DNA of 64,000 nt from contig NC_092520.1 of assembly GCF_037038585.1 (NCBI RefSeq), forward strand, positions 146,939,104-147,003,103, given 5' to 3'. A program made the translations under genes and the position numbers. This DNA is from Patagioenas fasciata. Taxonomy: Eukaryota > Chordata > Aves > Columbiformes > Columbidae. Under the pieces are notes generated by a model. The model was not told the origin of the DNA. It searched no databases and saw only the letters and a list, made by a program, of their open reading frames with translations. Of this stretch, positions 1 through 11,757 are shown in pieces (position 1 is the first letter of the stretch; the number at the start of each line of letters is the position of its first letter).

Positions 1-2223
1 GTTCCCCTTCTCCAAAGCTACAAGGATCCTATGTCCTAACTGACAGTGAAATCAGAGAAAAGAAAACCTTTGCAGACTGAAGAACACCCAGAAGCCACAA
101 AAACTATTGTTTCTGTAGAGCTTTTCACCTTGAAATAACTCAAAGTGCTTTACTTACTGCAAGTAGTTGCCATTTTACCCACCACAGAAACCCAGCTACC
201 CATCTGGTGAGAGATGGCAGCCTCTTAAATAGGCTATCAGGTGAAAAAAATACTTTTAGCATGAAAGTGGAACATACCAGTGACAAATAACATCATGGTG
301 GAATGGGGAAGCACATATAATTATGGGAAATATGAATATGTACATTGAACTTCAGGCCAGTTGCTCTGACTTGAGAAGTCTGTTAAGCACAAGGAGCTAA
401 AACTGTCCTTTTTTATCTCATATGAAAAACAATGACATTGCAAAGACTATACTGTCTTCTGGTACCACTGCAATGCACAGGTGCAGGGCTGTACCTCATG
501 AGACAAAGCTACCAATCCCATGACCTCTTCTGTCCAGATTTCACTCAGCAAACAGGTTTCTGTTCAGGCACTGTCTATTTTAAAATAGGATTTATTTTGT
601 GAATTAAAGTGCAAGTCAAAAATCTCATGCTGTTTTTGCCATCCCATTTACAAAAAAAAAAAAAAAAAAAAAAAAAGACTAGCCTCTTCTGACTCTTTGA
701 CTCCCTGCTTAAGCTTCACTGAAGACAATGACTAAGCTTTGAGTGACTTCAATGAGCTTTAGAGTACACCCCAAAAGGCTGAATACCTATCTCCAACAAC
801 AGAGTTGGCTAAAAAGCTAGGTGCTATACACTGTCAACCCGAAAAACCTCTCTTGCCTGCCTCATCCTTTTGTCCTTAAAACATAAACCACAATCACACT
901 GAATGAAACAGAGAGTACATTGTGCCTCTAAACTAAATTATGTCTCTTATTTTATTACAGCTTCCCCCTTTCTGCATTTTGACATAAGTTAACAAGCATG
1001 AAGACATTTATACCACTTTTCTATGAGTACTCTTATGCTCAAAACAGATTGTTGCTTTGGAGCACCAACAGCAAGGATTGCAGAAGCATGGAGAAGAAGC
1101 TGTGAGCCAAGAGCAACCAGAACACAGGCACTGCCCTCACCAGTCAAGGCACAGTGCCGTAGCACCTGAGCAGGGCCATCATACTGACAGTGACCAGTTC
1201 CATTGAAAGTTCCATAGGAAACAAGCTACCTAACACATACTTTTGAGAACCATCTAGGGGAGACACCCAGAGACAAAGCCACCTGCAGCATACATCTAAA
1301 ATCCATCCAAGAAAGCCAGTCAACAGGGCAGGACAGCAAAATGCAAAACTAGGTGCAAGCATGTGTACAACATAAGTCAGACTGAGCCTAGTTGCCCTCA
1401 GCCAGAGCTTACATGGAGATCACAGGGCAACAGGTATCGGGTGTGCTGTGGAAGCCTCAGGTGAGCCTGATCAGGGCAATTAAGTCCTCTTAGTGCCCTC
1501 AGACTCATGATACCAGGCATGGAGGTAGCTGCAAATTGTAAACAAAGACACAGAGAAAGAGGGAGCAAAACACCTGTCTTGTGTTCAACACATCAAAACC
1601 TTCAGATGGTTCATCGCCGTAGGATACAAACCCTATACTTCAGAGAGTCAACACAGAGGGAGACAGAAGATTCCAGAGAGCTTAAGATGAAGATGCCAAT
1701 TGCATGGGGGAAAAAGCTGGTCTGGACATAAAGCCAGATCAAACAGTAACTTGATAACAGTGATCTCACAGGCAGCTGCTTGTTTGCTTTCTCTTCAGGT
1801 CATTCAAAGTACTTAACAGTTCCCAAACTGAAACAGCCCTGCTGTTGCATATATGACCTATCTCCAGCATGAGAACCTCAGACATCTTGAAAACTACCTG
1901 GACTTCAAAAAATCATCAACTGGCCACTATGCATGATGGAACATAACCCTAGTATTAGCAACACTAAAACATTTTCAAAGAATTTGGGCCCCAAAAATTA
2001 CTAGGAAAAGGACATTAAAATGGCTTATCAAAAGACAACTGTTTTGAGAGATGGCCAGAGTTTCAACAAGTAAGATGTGAAAAGTATCATGCTTATGGTC
2101 CATTTAAGAAGGGAGGAAGAGGCCAACTGAAGTTCAGTGCTCTAGAGTATCTAAGTGATGTGCTGAGATAAATCATCACTGGAGAAACTCTTACTACAGG
2201 GTACCACAGTCGGAACAAAAGAG
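1..2223. other. Non-coding stretch
   Basis: No frame longer than 75 codons and no recognisable protein, RNA or transposon. Besides the A25 run there is slightly richer unique sequence at about 1,080-1,700 that I could not assign. Confidence 0.6.
652..676. repeat. A25 homopolymer
   Basis: Twenty-five consecutive A. I found no retrocopied gene sequence upstream and no flanking direct repeat, so it is read as simple sequence rather than a retroposed poly(A) tail. Confidence 0.95.
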
Positions 2224-2325
2224 AATCACAGAATAACTTGGGGTGGAAGGGATCTCTTGAGAACTACTGTTGAATCCAAAGTAGGGCTAGATTCAAAGCT
2301 AGTTTAGGTTACTCAGGGCCCTGAG
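2224..2325 (-). mobile_element. CR1 LINE 3' end fragment, degraded
   Basis: The stretch starts with agaatcacagaata followed by a ttgggg(t)ggaagggatct motif. This is the reverse complement of a CR1 3' terminus. About 50 bp on, aggttactcagggcc also fits CR1. Homology fades after about 2325. Confidence 0.6.
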
Positions 2326-5084
2326 AATTTCTCTTATTTTACAGTCTCACAATGACATGACTTCCCAGTCAGGAAAAAGGATACGACTAGATATTCCAAA
2401 TTGCCACCCTCTTTTGTGTGCTTTAGCATCAGGCACCCAGCTTGAGACATAGAGAGTGAAATTTTCATGCCTGTTCAACCCCACTCTCCTCTGAAGGTGC
2501 CAGGGGCAGCAAAGGGACAATATCAGGGTGAGAAGAGAAGATCATTAAAAAGTCTGTCTGCTAATACTATCAGAATAAACACAGTGGCAAAAATCATTGA
2601 CCTCACTTTGGACATTTTAACATAAGTATTTATTTTTAGCCAATTAAACCCCACAGAATGTTTTTTTTTTAAAAAAAAAAAAATAATATTAGGGGTTTTT
2701 TTGTTGGTGGTGGTTTTTGTTGGTTGGTTGGGGTTTTGTTGTTGTTTTGGTTTGTTTGTTTCCAGGCAAGCTATCCTGCAGCAGTAACTGCTCTCTTCTA
2801 ACTGATTTCACTTAATTGTTCAAACTGAATAATCAATATTTACTAGCATAAGGAAGTGCTGAAGATCACCACTGTCAAACTTCATACTGCTGTAACTCCA
2901 TGGAAGGATTTCATCTCAGTGAAATTTCCCTATGAAAGCTCAAACTTTTCAACAGGCAAAACAAGCTGTGAACATACTGTCAAGAAAACTTTTCAAAAGA
3001 CGTTCTTCAGAGCAGTTACAGAACGCTGACGCAAATACTTGCGACAGCCTCACAGAATGTCATGCACAGCCAATATTTTTTTTCCACTGGAAAATGCAGT
3101 TATTTGATCTGTTTCAGTAGCTTTACTGATGCATGTATAAAACACAAATTCAGTAAAGGAGTGCTCAGCTGTTCCTGGCATGAATAATTTTTAAGAAAAC
3201 TGGCCCCTTTCCTTCTCCATGAATTTTGTTTTGAAGGTTGTTTTTTCCTGCTTTGGAAGGAAAAACAGTCCAGGAAAATCTGGTTCTCACTCAGATCAAC
3301 ACTTGAATAACTTCTGCATTTGGTCAGTAAGCACTTCTTATATTTAGGTGTGAACCCAGGATTCACACTGGCACAACTATTGCCTGAGCTTCTCCAGGAG
3401 TGAGACAGGCTTTTGAATGGATGAGGAAAAACTTTACAGTGAGTTGTTTTTTTAAAGACTCTGCTTGTAATGCAACAATAATTGATACATTGTGGAATTT
3501 CAAATATCCAATTAGGACTTAGGACCAAACAGCAATTGTAGCAGGGGTCTGTGGGGACCATGCAGATAAATGAGATAAATCAGTTTGTGTTCCCTTGGTA
3601 ATGTTCTAAACAAGTCATTACAGTATGTCTATCAAATACTTCCAAGGACATTTATAAATGATCACAGGGAGAAATCTTTTGACTCAATGGATATGGCATC
3701 ATCTCCTTTCCACTGGGCTCAGCCTTTTTCACACAAGGGTAAAACAGTGATTCCACAGGTAGTCAGAAGCATTTAAGCCCTCTCTAGTTTGAGGACAAGG
3801 TGAGGGTGGGATGAAAGGCTTTTGGCCATTCTGTGGTCCCAGCCAAAGATGGGTTACACTGGCATTGCAGTCGTCTTTGTTGGGAATGCAAGGATATTTC
3901 ACCTCCTTAGTTTGTATCATCTCTGGATACCCTGGTGCATTCAAACTGGGTTTTCAAGAACCGTGCTTTCGTCCCAAAGACAAGTGTCTCTCTACAATTT
4001 TAGTTCTGCCTGCTTGCTCCTCTTTCTCAGCTCAACATTTGTCAGAACTCCCACCAGAGCAGAGGTGACCACTGTTCCCTATACACACAAACATAAGAGG
4101 GGTAAAATACCTGGTCCCACACCACAATTATTTCACTCGGCTCAGGAATACAAACTGCACATGCTGGAATAAAACACTGAAGTTAGAAGAAAGTGGCAGC
4201 TTTTCCCGAGCGTATGAATATGGCAGAAAGCATCGACATACCTCTTTTATGTCATGAAACACTTCTCTTCCTTCATTGCTGCTACGCTCCCTGGGCTGAA
4301 GTAGTTTGCACAAACTAAGCCACAGCCCCTCTGCACCAAAAGAGATTGGATGATACTGTCAGGAAATACATACTGTCCTAGCCTATGTTCAGGCCTTAGC
4401 CTATTGAACTATTTGGTATACTACTTCCTATAGAACTTGCTTAGCCACTGCTTACATAGAACCTGCTTAGCATAACCCACTTAGCATAAGTAAGCTTCAG
4501 GCTGCAAGCTGTGAACTTTTGAACTTTCTGCCTAGTTAAGTAAAAAAGGTCCCCAGAGTTTGTTCAAGCCAGAAGATAAGGGAGCTTTGATCGTCAGCAG
4601 AAGCTGCATCCTTAGCAATAAGTTAAGGAATGGAACAGCATGTCTGAAGACAAGAAACAGCAAGAATGTGAGAACTTACTAATGTTTTGGCTCTTGGCAA
4701 GGATTTTTTTCAACTTCTCAGGTTCAGGTGCAAAATAGCAGCTGATGGGCAGCACTTAGATTAATGTCCAGGCTGGTCAGTGAAAGACAAACAACCATCT
4801 GCAGAGGTAAGAAATGGCTCACCTGGCAGAAATGAAGGGATCCAATGAAGAATAGGAATTCCTCAGACTCTAATTTTACAAGTGGCACAAATTGACACAC
4901 GAAGGATGGGGAACTTAGATTGCAAGGATATAATTGCCCAGGGCTGCTTTTTCTTGGGGTACCTCTTTGGAGACACCCAGCTCAAGCTGTACCGCTGTAC
5001 TTTTCAAATAAATTATTTAAGAGGAATTTCTGGAATTCACACCTGAGAATCTGCTTTGGGAAACCTAGGGCAAATAAACAAGGA
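2326..5084. other. Non-coding stretch
   Basis: Contains the T/A and GT-rich tract near 2.7 kb and frames of up to 153 codons (3100-3561, minus) that have no recognisable domain. The sequence at about 4,350-4,660, with repeated gcttagc-type motifs, could be part of an unrecognised LTR, but I cannot support a boundary. Confidence 0.5.
2661..2762. repeat. T/A run and GT-rich low-complexity tract
   Basis: Ten or eleven T are followed by about thirteen A, then a long stretch made almost only of T and G (ttggttggttgggg, gttgttgtttt). Confidence 0.9.
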
Positions 5085-5480
5085 GTTGGGAGGAGACAGA
5101 GCTGGGACAGCTGACCTCAACTGACCAAAGGCATATCCCATACCATAAGACATTGTGTTCAGCAATAAAAGCTAGGGAGAGAAGAAGGAAGGGACTGACA
5201 TTCAGAGTGATGACATTTGTCTTTCCAGGTAACCATTAGATGTGACAGAAATGTGCTTTCCTGGAGATGGCTGAACACCTGCCTGCCCATGGGAAGTAGT
5301 GAATTAATTATTTATTTTTCTTTGCTTGTGTACGAAGCTTTTGCTTTACCTATTAAACTGCCTTTATCTCAACCTACGAGTTTTCTCACTTTCACCCCTC
5401 TGATTCTCTCCCCTATCCCACGGAATGGGGGGTGAGTGGCTGTTTGAGTCTGAGCTGCCTACTGGGACTAGACAATGACA
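5085..5480 (+). mobile_element. Avian endogenous retrovirus LTR (3' part clear, 5' limit uncertain)
   Basis: This resembles a common avian ERV LTR family. Visible marks are the agctgggacagctgacc motif, a TATA-like caataaaagct (about 5163), the ctggagatggctgaacacc stretch, the attaaactgcctttatctc region, a C-rich then G-rich ending and a terminal gacaatgaca ending in CA at 5480. The 5' boundary could lie earlier, perhaps near 4,915; I could not identify it or a target-site duplication. No retroviral coding sequence adjoins it. Family assignment (ERVL or ERVK type) is from memory and tentative. Confidence 0.75.
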
Positions 5481-5720
5481 AGAGGTCATCTAGACCAACC
5501 TCCTCATTAGAGGAAGATGGTTAGCAATGTTAAATCAGATCATCTGCAGCTTCATCTACCCAAATCTTCGAAATTTCAAAGGTAGGAGTTTCCAACACCT
5601 CTTTGGGTGACTCGTTCAATTGCTAAACTACTCACCTGGTGACTTTTTTGTCTAACGTCCAATCTGAACCTCAGTAATATTACTGGAGGATTTTCCTCCA
5701 TCTCAATATCATTCCTCTTT
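5481..5720 (-). mobile_element. Old CR1 LINE fragment
   Basis: The sequence agaggtcatctagaccaacc, then a tttccaacacctctttgggtga motif and the later ccaatctgaacctcagtaa, follow the order of a reverse-complemented CR1 3'UTR with heavy divergence. It begins immediately after the LTR end, which suggests that the LTR inserted into or beside this older element. Confidence 0.6.
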
Positions 5721-7108
5721 CAGATAGCTCCCATCATTATCAATTAAACTCCCACACTAACACATACCACCTTGCCCTTACATTTTCAAATGTTTAAATA
5801 GGACATACATCTGTAATGCTCTTGTTAAATATGACCTAATTTGGTTCTAAGTTTAGCATTACCAGAAGGACAGTTTCAGGGATGAGAATTTTATGGGTTT
5901 GTGATTCTGCAGTCATGTGTTTTTAAGAAACAGTTAGTATTCAAGTGCAACATTTTCAGTAAGACACTGAAGAACGGGATGTTTCAAAAAGTGTTTCCAG
6001 GATATCACTGTTTTCCAGTGTTTCTAGGGTTCCAAAAATTACCAAGGACCATTTGGCCATCTCACACCAACTTGAATTTGTGATTGTTTCAGGCCAGCCT
6101 GCATCACGGAATAGCCATGGAGTCTGCCAGACACCTTCCAGAAACTACGCTATTAAGAGCATCGCAGATAGACCATGCAAAAAGTCAGGAGATCTGAGTA
6201 CTGGGAGCATAAACTGCAATACCTGACCTTCCAAACATGAAAGAAGCAAGCTGGGCAAGTCCTGTCTCTACATTCTCAATGGAAAACAATAATCAAAAGA
6301 AACCTGCCAACTGTGAGGATACAACTGCACTTGGTCACACTGTGCAGCTCCCCTTGAAGCAAGCAAGACCTGTGATTATGTACTCGCAGGAGAATATACC
6401 TCTGAGCTGATGCAGAGGTGATTACAGCATAGTTTTACTTTAGAGGAAAAGAAGTCCCAAACCGCAAAATCCATGTTAGAAAGACTTGATTATATATTCT
6501 GACAGAAGAAAAACATGAATAGGCATAAGGAGGCAGAAGATGCAGTGTAGGCGATTCTCAGCAAAGCACTTAACAGTGTCTCAGAAATTATGCTTGAAAT
6601 ATAACTTGGACATAATAAATGTGTTGAAAACCAAGTATAATTATATAAATGAACAGTAACAATGGGCTGCACTGTATCAGAGAGCATTAGCAACACATTG
6701 GGGGTGATAAGAGCTTCTTAATTACCTCAATGTAAATACTCAGATTTCAAAGGAGGAAAGTGGCTGCAGCTGGACAGCAAGAGGAAACAGAACGGTAGAC
6801 AGAAGCTATGAAATCCATCTTGGAAATCCCATGAGGTAATCACAAAATCTGATTCTTCACTGACTAGTACATCATTACTAAAGCAGACCCACAGTTTTCA
6901 AAATAATTTGGCATAATAAGGAGATGAAAAATAGCCCCAGGGGCTGAGGGGAGGGTCAGTTTGAATTTAAGAATGGCAGGTTGATACTGTCTCTGCAGCA
7001 GTCAGTGGCAAAACTCAATGCTATGCTTCCTTGTACTGCTGTGGCCAAGCAGCACATTCATACAGACTGAGAGTAAAAATAGCACCCCATCAACACAGCC
7101 ATTGGAAA

Positions 7109-7168
7109 CATTTCATGGAGTGGGTATCAAATAAATTTCATTTCATGGAGTGGGTATCAAATAACAAT
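7109..7168. repeat. Two-copy 30-bp tandem duplication
   Basis: Twenty-six bases beginning catttcatggagtgggtatc occur at 7109 and again at 7139, a spacing of exactly 30 bp with no mismatch. This is most simply a local slippage duplication. Confidence 0.9.
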
Positions 7169-10100
7169 GCAAAATATAGAAGAATTGTAAACAGAAGCTA
7201 ATAGTTTCAGTGGGAGAAGGGTAGGACCGTTAGAAGAAAGTGTCAAGAGATCTGGGATTAGCAATATTCTCACAGGCTGTGCATAAACTGTTACCCGATA
7301 CGGCCAAGTTGCCAGTATCCCTTGCAGGGTTTGTCTACATGAAACTTACTTATCAAGAGGGAAATATATGAGTGGGCAGAGATACCCACTTAACCAGGGA
7401 GCTCCAGAAACAGCTTTACAGCCACATCAGAAATGAAGTGCCCAGAAGTCAATGAACTAATTTAAGATGCAGTTTCTCTGCAGACATAAGGTCCATGTCT
7501 ACATAGTGCTGCAAATAGCAACATGGTATGGATTCTCCAGCTGGCACTGTGTAGACATGCCACACAGATATATAAAGAGACTGTACCTCAAGTTACTGCA
7601 TTGATTTTGGGCATCATCTGTATCGAAAGCACAGCAGCAACCTGGAACAATTCCATTCAAGTGTGTTGAAAAGACTTCAAGGGCTCTATTTATGAAGAAA
7701 TTATTTCTGTCCATCAGTCTGCCCTAATTTTATTCCCCCTTTTGCTTCCAGAGATCTAGCCAGTCTCTCTCATATGGGAAGTAAAAAAGCTACGGGAAGT
7801 GAAAGACAATTGTCATGCACTTGAAAGAGCCAAAGAGCAGGGCGGGGAATTAACTGTCATACACTACAGGGAAAAGTTACAGTAAAAAGGTAATGGGAAA
7901 AAAAAGAAAATTTAGGATGTCACACTTTCTAATTATTAAACCCTTTCTGAAAATACACGAATGGCAAGGAAGATTGCCAGGGATTTTGTGTCTCTCATAC
8001 AAAACCAGCACAACTGGGAACTCGAATGTCCCATGGGCAGGGGATTGAATTTGGATCATTTAGATTAATCAGGAGTTACTCTTAGATGAGATGAAAATAC
8101 TGTTTAGAATGGGTAAGCAGCAATTCATGGAGCAGTGCATTTCTTTATGCCTAATCACTATGCTGATGGTATTCCCATTGCTAGAAATTTATGGCTACAA
8201 GCCATGTAAAGCCTGAAAAAGAACAAAATAATAATAATCATTTAGATTGACTAAAAATTCTCAGTCAAAGCCTTTTTCAGCAGAAAGGTGGAATAAAGGT
8301 GAATTAGCTTGTCTATAGAATGCTGAGGTTTACAGACTTGTATTAGAGTCTCTAAGGTCCTTGGGATTTCTGAGTTTCAGTAGGAATAAGTGTTGTCTCT
8401 TACTGCATCATGTAATGCAAACACAAGGCCTCCTTCAACTGCTACCAGTTTTACCACAGAAGGACTATGTCAACCGTTTTGGTCATATATCTATGGAATC
8501 AAGACTCTCCTGTTGACCCTCCAGTAAGTTATATTCTCTCTATGTGACAAGCTCTGTTATCTACCCCATAGCAAGCAGAGAAAGATCTAGCTGGGCTGGA
8601 GCTGGGAGAGGTGGTACCCTCTGGAGAAGCTGTGCCTGTGCTGCAGCAGGTCTCCACAACCCCATTCTTTGGGAGGGGAACCGGGAGCAGTAAATATGTT
8701 AAGAATCAGTTTCACAGGTGAGGACTTGTATAAACCAGGGTTCTCACTAGAATAAAGTCTGCTAAATGTGTGAAGGGTTTTGTTGGTGGTTTTTTTTGTT
8801 TGTTTTCAGCTCCCTCTCACCCTCGAAGAAAGGTAATTGTCAATAAGACTAGAAGTCAAAATTATTTTTGTGTTTAGGACTTTTCTTTTTTTTTTTTCCC
8901 AAACAAATTTATCTTGGCAACATCAGAAATTTGAGGTATTTTGCTGAAAATTTGTTGAGAAAAGAAAAAGCTTCTACTTCAAGTCATGTTTTTGCATGTT
9001 TCAAAAAGCTTTCCAGCTAGTTCTCCCCAGCTGAGATTTTTTATATTGTTGAAAGTAAGTAAACTGAGGAAAGTGAAAGCTCCTCTCACTTCTACTTCAG
9101 CTGCTGGTTTGTGAAACCACCAATATTCCAGGAAAGCATGTTTTTAATCTTTTCCTTTAGGCCAAAGATTCATGTCTTTTCCTTACTTTAATCTGGTAAG
9201 CTGGGAAGTGAGCTGTGTGTGGCGATACAATCGTGTTTTGTGTGACTCCAGACCCCTTCTTTATTTTCTGTGACTCTTACACTCCCATCAGACCTTCTGC
9301 AACTGGATTAAAAAGAAAAAAAAATAAAATAAAAAGAGCACCCCTCCTTCCACTCCTCTGGAAATTAGATTTCAGGTCAAAAGATGCCCTAAATCAGAAG
9401 AATCTAAGCATCTTTTTTTCTTCTGATTCTGCAGAGACTGCTAGTCCCAGCTGAGGATGAAGCTCCCAGCCTATAACTTCGTCCATGTTCTCCTTCATAG
9501 ACAACAATTGACTAAAATGAAGAAATAACTGGTTGACAACAGTGCATTCCAGTGCAGAGTTTGTCCTTTCTCTTTGCCTGGATTTTCACATGGCAGGATC
9601 TGCTTCATACTGCCATCGACTCACAGCAAAATTTCCACTGTCTCCTTGAGCTATGAGTGCTATAGTTTTTCAGTGTTTGCCTGAATCTCACACAGCAGTC
9701 ATCTACAATTATCAAAAACAGCAAACATGAATAATTAAGACATTTCCAGGACATCCAAGCAGAGTCTTCCTCGGGATGTGTGCCTCACACAGCTATGGGT
9801 AGATTTGTGGTCTGCACCATCCATGTGATACCATGAGGGAAAGAGTACCTTTACCTCTGTCTTGAGTCCAACTCAAGCAAGTTGTACCAAACAGTGTGGA
9901 TGAAGGCATCCAAGTGATTTGACATTTTCAAAGGAAACAAGGGGCTTAAATATGACACCCTGTGTTCTGGTTCTATAATCAGCCTTGTAAAAAATGGGGA
10001 AGCACAACCAGAAGATTAACTCTGGCTGCATGACAGCTTTAAATACTTCAAGTATCTGATGTCATTAAATTTACTTTAGTGTCTGACAACATTACACATA

Positions 10101-10921
10101 CTGTGGCAGATTAGCCAGTGTTCTTAACCACCTCACTACCCATTTCTTCCAAATACGGTCCAATGCGAAGACAATTCAAATTTGATTGCACTGATGCGTC
10201 TTGACATGCTGTTTATGAATCACATGTTCACGTTGTCTTCTTTAGTTCAGGCTCATTGGCCAACCTCCATTTCTGCAATGCACTGCAGTCAGGAGTTCCT
10301 ATAAAACTTTGACATAGGGGATATGGTTTTGTTAATGTATAATATTTTCCAACTCTGAGAATAGCAGAACAAAAAAAAAAAAGTATGCTTATATATTCAA
10401 GTCTACTTATCTCAAACTTAAATTCTAAAGAATAATTAGTGTATATGTGTGTGCAGACTGAAGGGGTGGGAATGCTGGATGAATAACCTACACATCCATC
10501 TTCCCCCTCCTCTCTTCAACTTATTTTTGCTTCTGAAATCACCAGACCAATTTGCATCTACTGTAAACTGCAATAAATGACTGGAAATCAATGGATCTAC
10601 AGCAGTTCCCATTACCTGAGAGTTTTATGCATTCAACGTAGTTATAAATGTAGCAGGTTTTATTAGACTGCTGGTCTACTGAAAGAGAACCTTTACTCCC
10701 AGAGTTAGCATCTTTGGTCTTATTTTATTAATATTTATATATGTAAAACTACACAGAATAAACTCTATTTAAGTGAATTGAATCAGCATCAGATCAAATG
10801 GGTCTCCCTCATGGTAATAATTCCTTAAGGGACAAGAATCATGAAAGATTTTGCCTCCAGATTTTGAATTTTGGTTCTTGAGTTGACCTTCAGAGAAAGA
10901 AATATATCCAAAAGAATATGA

Positions 10922-10922
<1 letters not shown>

Positions 10923-10969
<47 letters not shown>
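10923..10969. repeat. (TG)n microsatellite
   Basis: About 23 uninterrupted TG units, followed by a TATGTA end. It is likely to be length-polymorphic. Confidence 0.97.
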
Positions 10970-10973
<4 letters not shown>

Positions 10974-11324
10974 ACCTCTATATATCAAGAGTATTTCTCA
11001 TTAATATAACTACCTGGTTAACTTTTGAAAGAGACGTTGAACCTCACCTTTTAAGCTTTAAAGCAGTCTCTGTGTACCAGAAATCAAGATGAGACTGCAT
11101 ATGAGAATATATATAATGTGACTTAGATGGTCCTACATGTGTATTCACTGGGGTTCCTCTACTGACAGACAAACAACTGGACTACCAGTTCTATCACCCA
11201 GAGACAGACTCCAAGCTACTCATCTGGCATGTTTTTGCAGAGACAAGCCTCCAAATGCCTCCATCTGAATGCATAGTTGCTTGTGATCACAGTGTCCCAC
11301 TTGTGATCACACATCCCACAGAAG

Positions 11325-11757
11325 ATCAAAGGAGTGGAGCATCTGCCATATGCTCCAGGAGAGGCTGAGAGAGTTGTGACTGTTCAGCCTGGAGAAGGAA
11401 AGTCTCAGAAGGACCTTACCAATATGTATAAACAACTGATGGGGGAGGGTGTAAAGAAGACAGAGCCGACTCTTCTCAGTGGTACCCAGTGACAGGACAA
11501 GAGGAAATGGGCACAAACTGATCACAAGAAATTCTTCCTGAACATAAGGAAAACACTTATTTTAATGTGAAGGTGCCTGAACAGTGAAACATACTTCTCA
11601 GAGAGGCTGTAGAGTCTTCATGCTTAGAGTTATTCAAAACATGACTGGGGCTGGTCCTTTACAACTGGCTCTAGGAGACCTTGCTTGGAGCGTAGTGGTT
11701 GGACCAAACAATCTTGAGAGGTCTCGTCCAAACTCAGCATTTCTGTGTTTCTCTACT
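11325..11757 (+). mobile_element. CR1 LINE 3' fragment
   Basis: The plus strand follows the CR1 3' region: gagaggctgagagagttg, ctgttcagcctggagaagg, gacaggacaagaggaaatgg, gaaattcttcctgaacataa, the gagaggctgtagagtcttc motif, then cttgagaggtctcgtccaa, ending with an octamer-like atttctgtgttt. It carries many substitutions and small indels relative to CR1 consensus, and the short frames across it are not genes. Confidence 0.9.

Larger units (their letters stand above)
5721..11324. other. Non-coding stretch
   Basis: AT-rich unique sequence. It holds only the 30-bp duplication at 7.1 kb, poly-T tracts near 8.8-8.9 kb, the (TG)n run at 10.9 kb and a doubled ttgtgatcac at about 11,280-11,310. No gene seen. 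Confidence 0.6.

Noticed and set aside
652-676. A25 as the poly(A) tail of a retrocopied gene
   Set aside because: No coding or mRNA-like sequence upstream and no flanking target-site repeat.
4062-5480. A full-length LTR using agagg as a 5-bp target-site repeat (4057-4061 and 5481-5485)
   Set aside because: A 5-bp match over this distance is expected by chance, and the sequence at 4,062-4,900 shows no LTR features I recognise.
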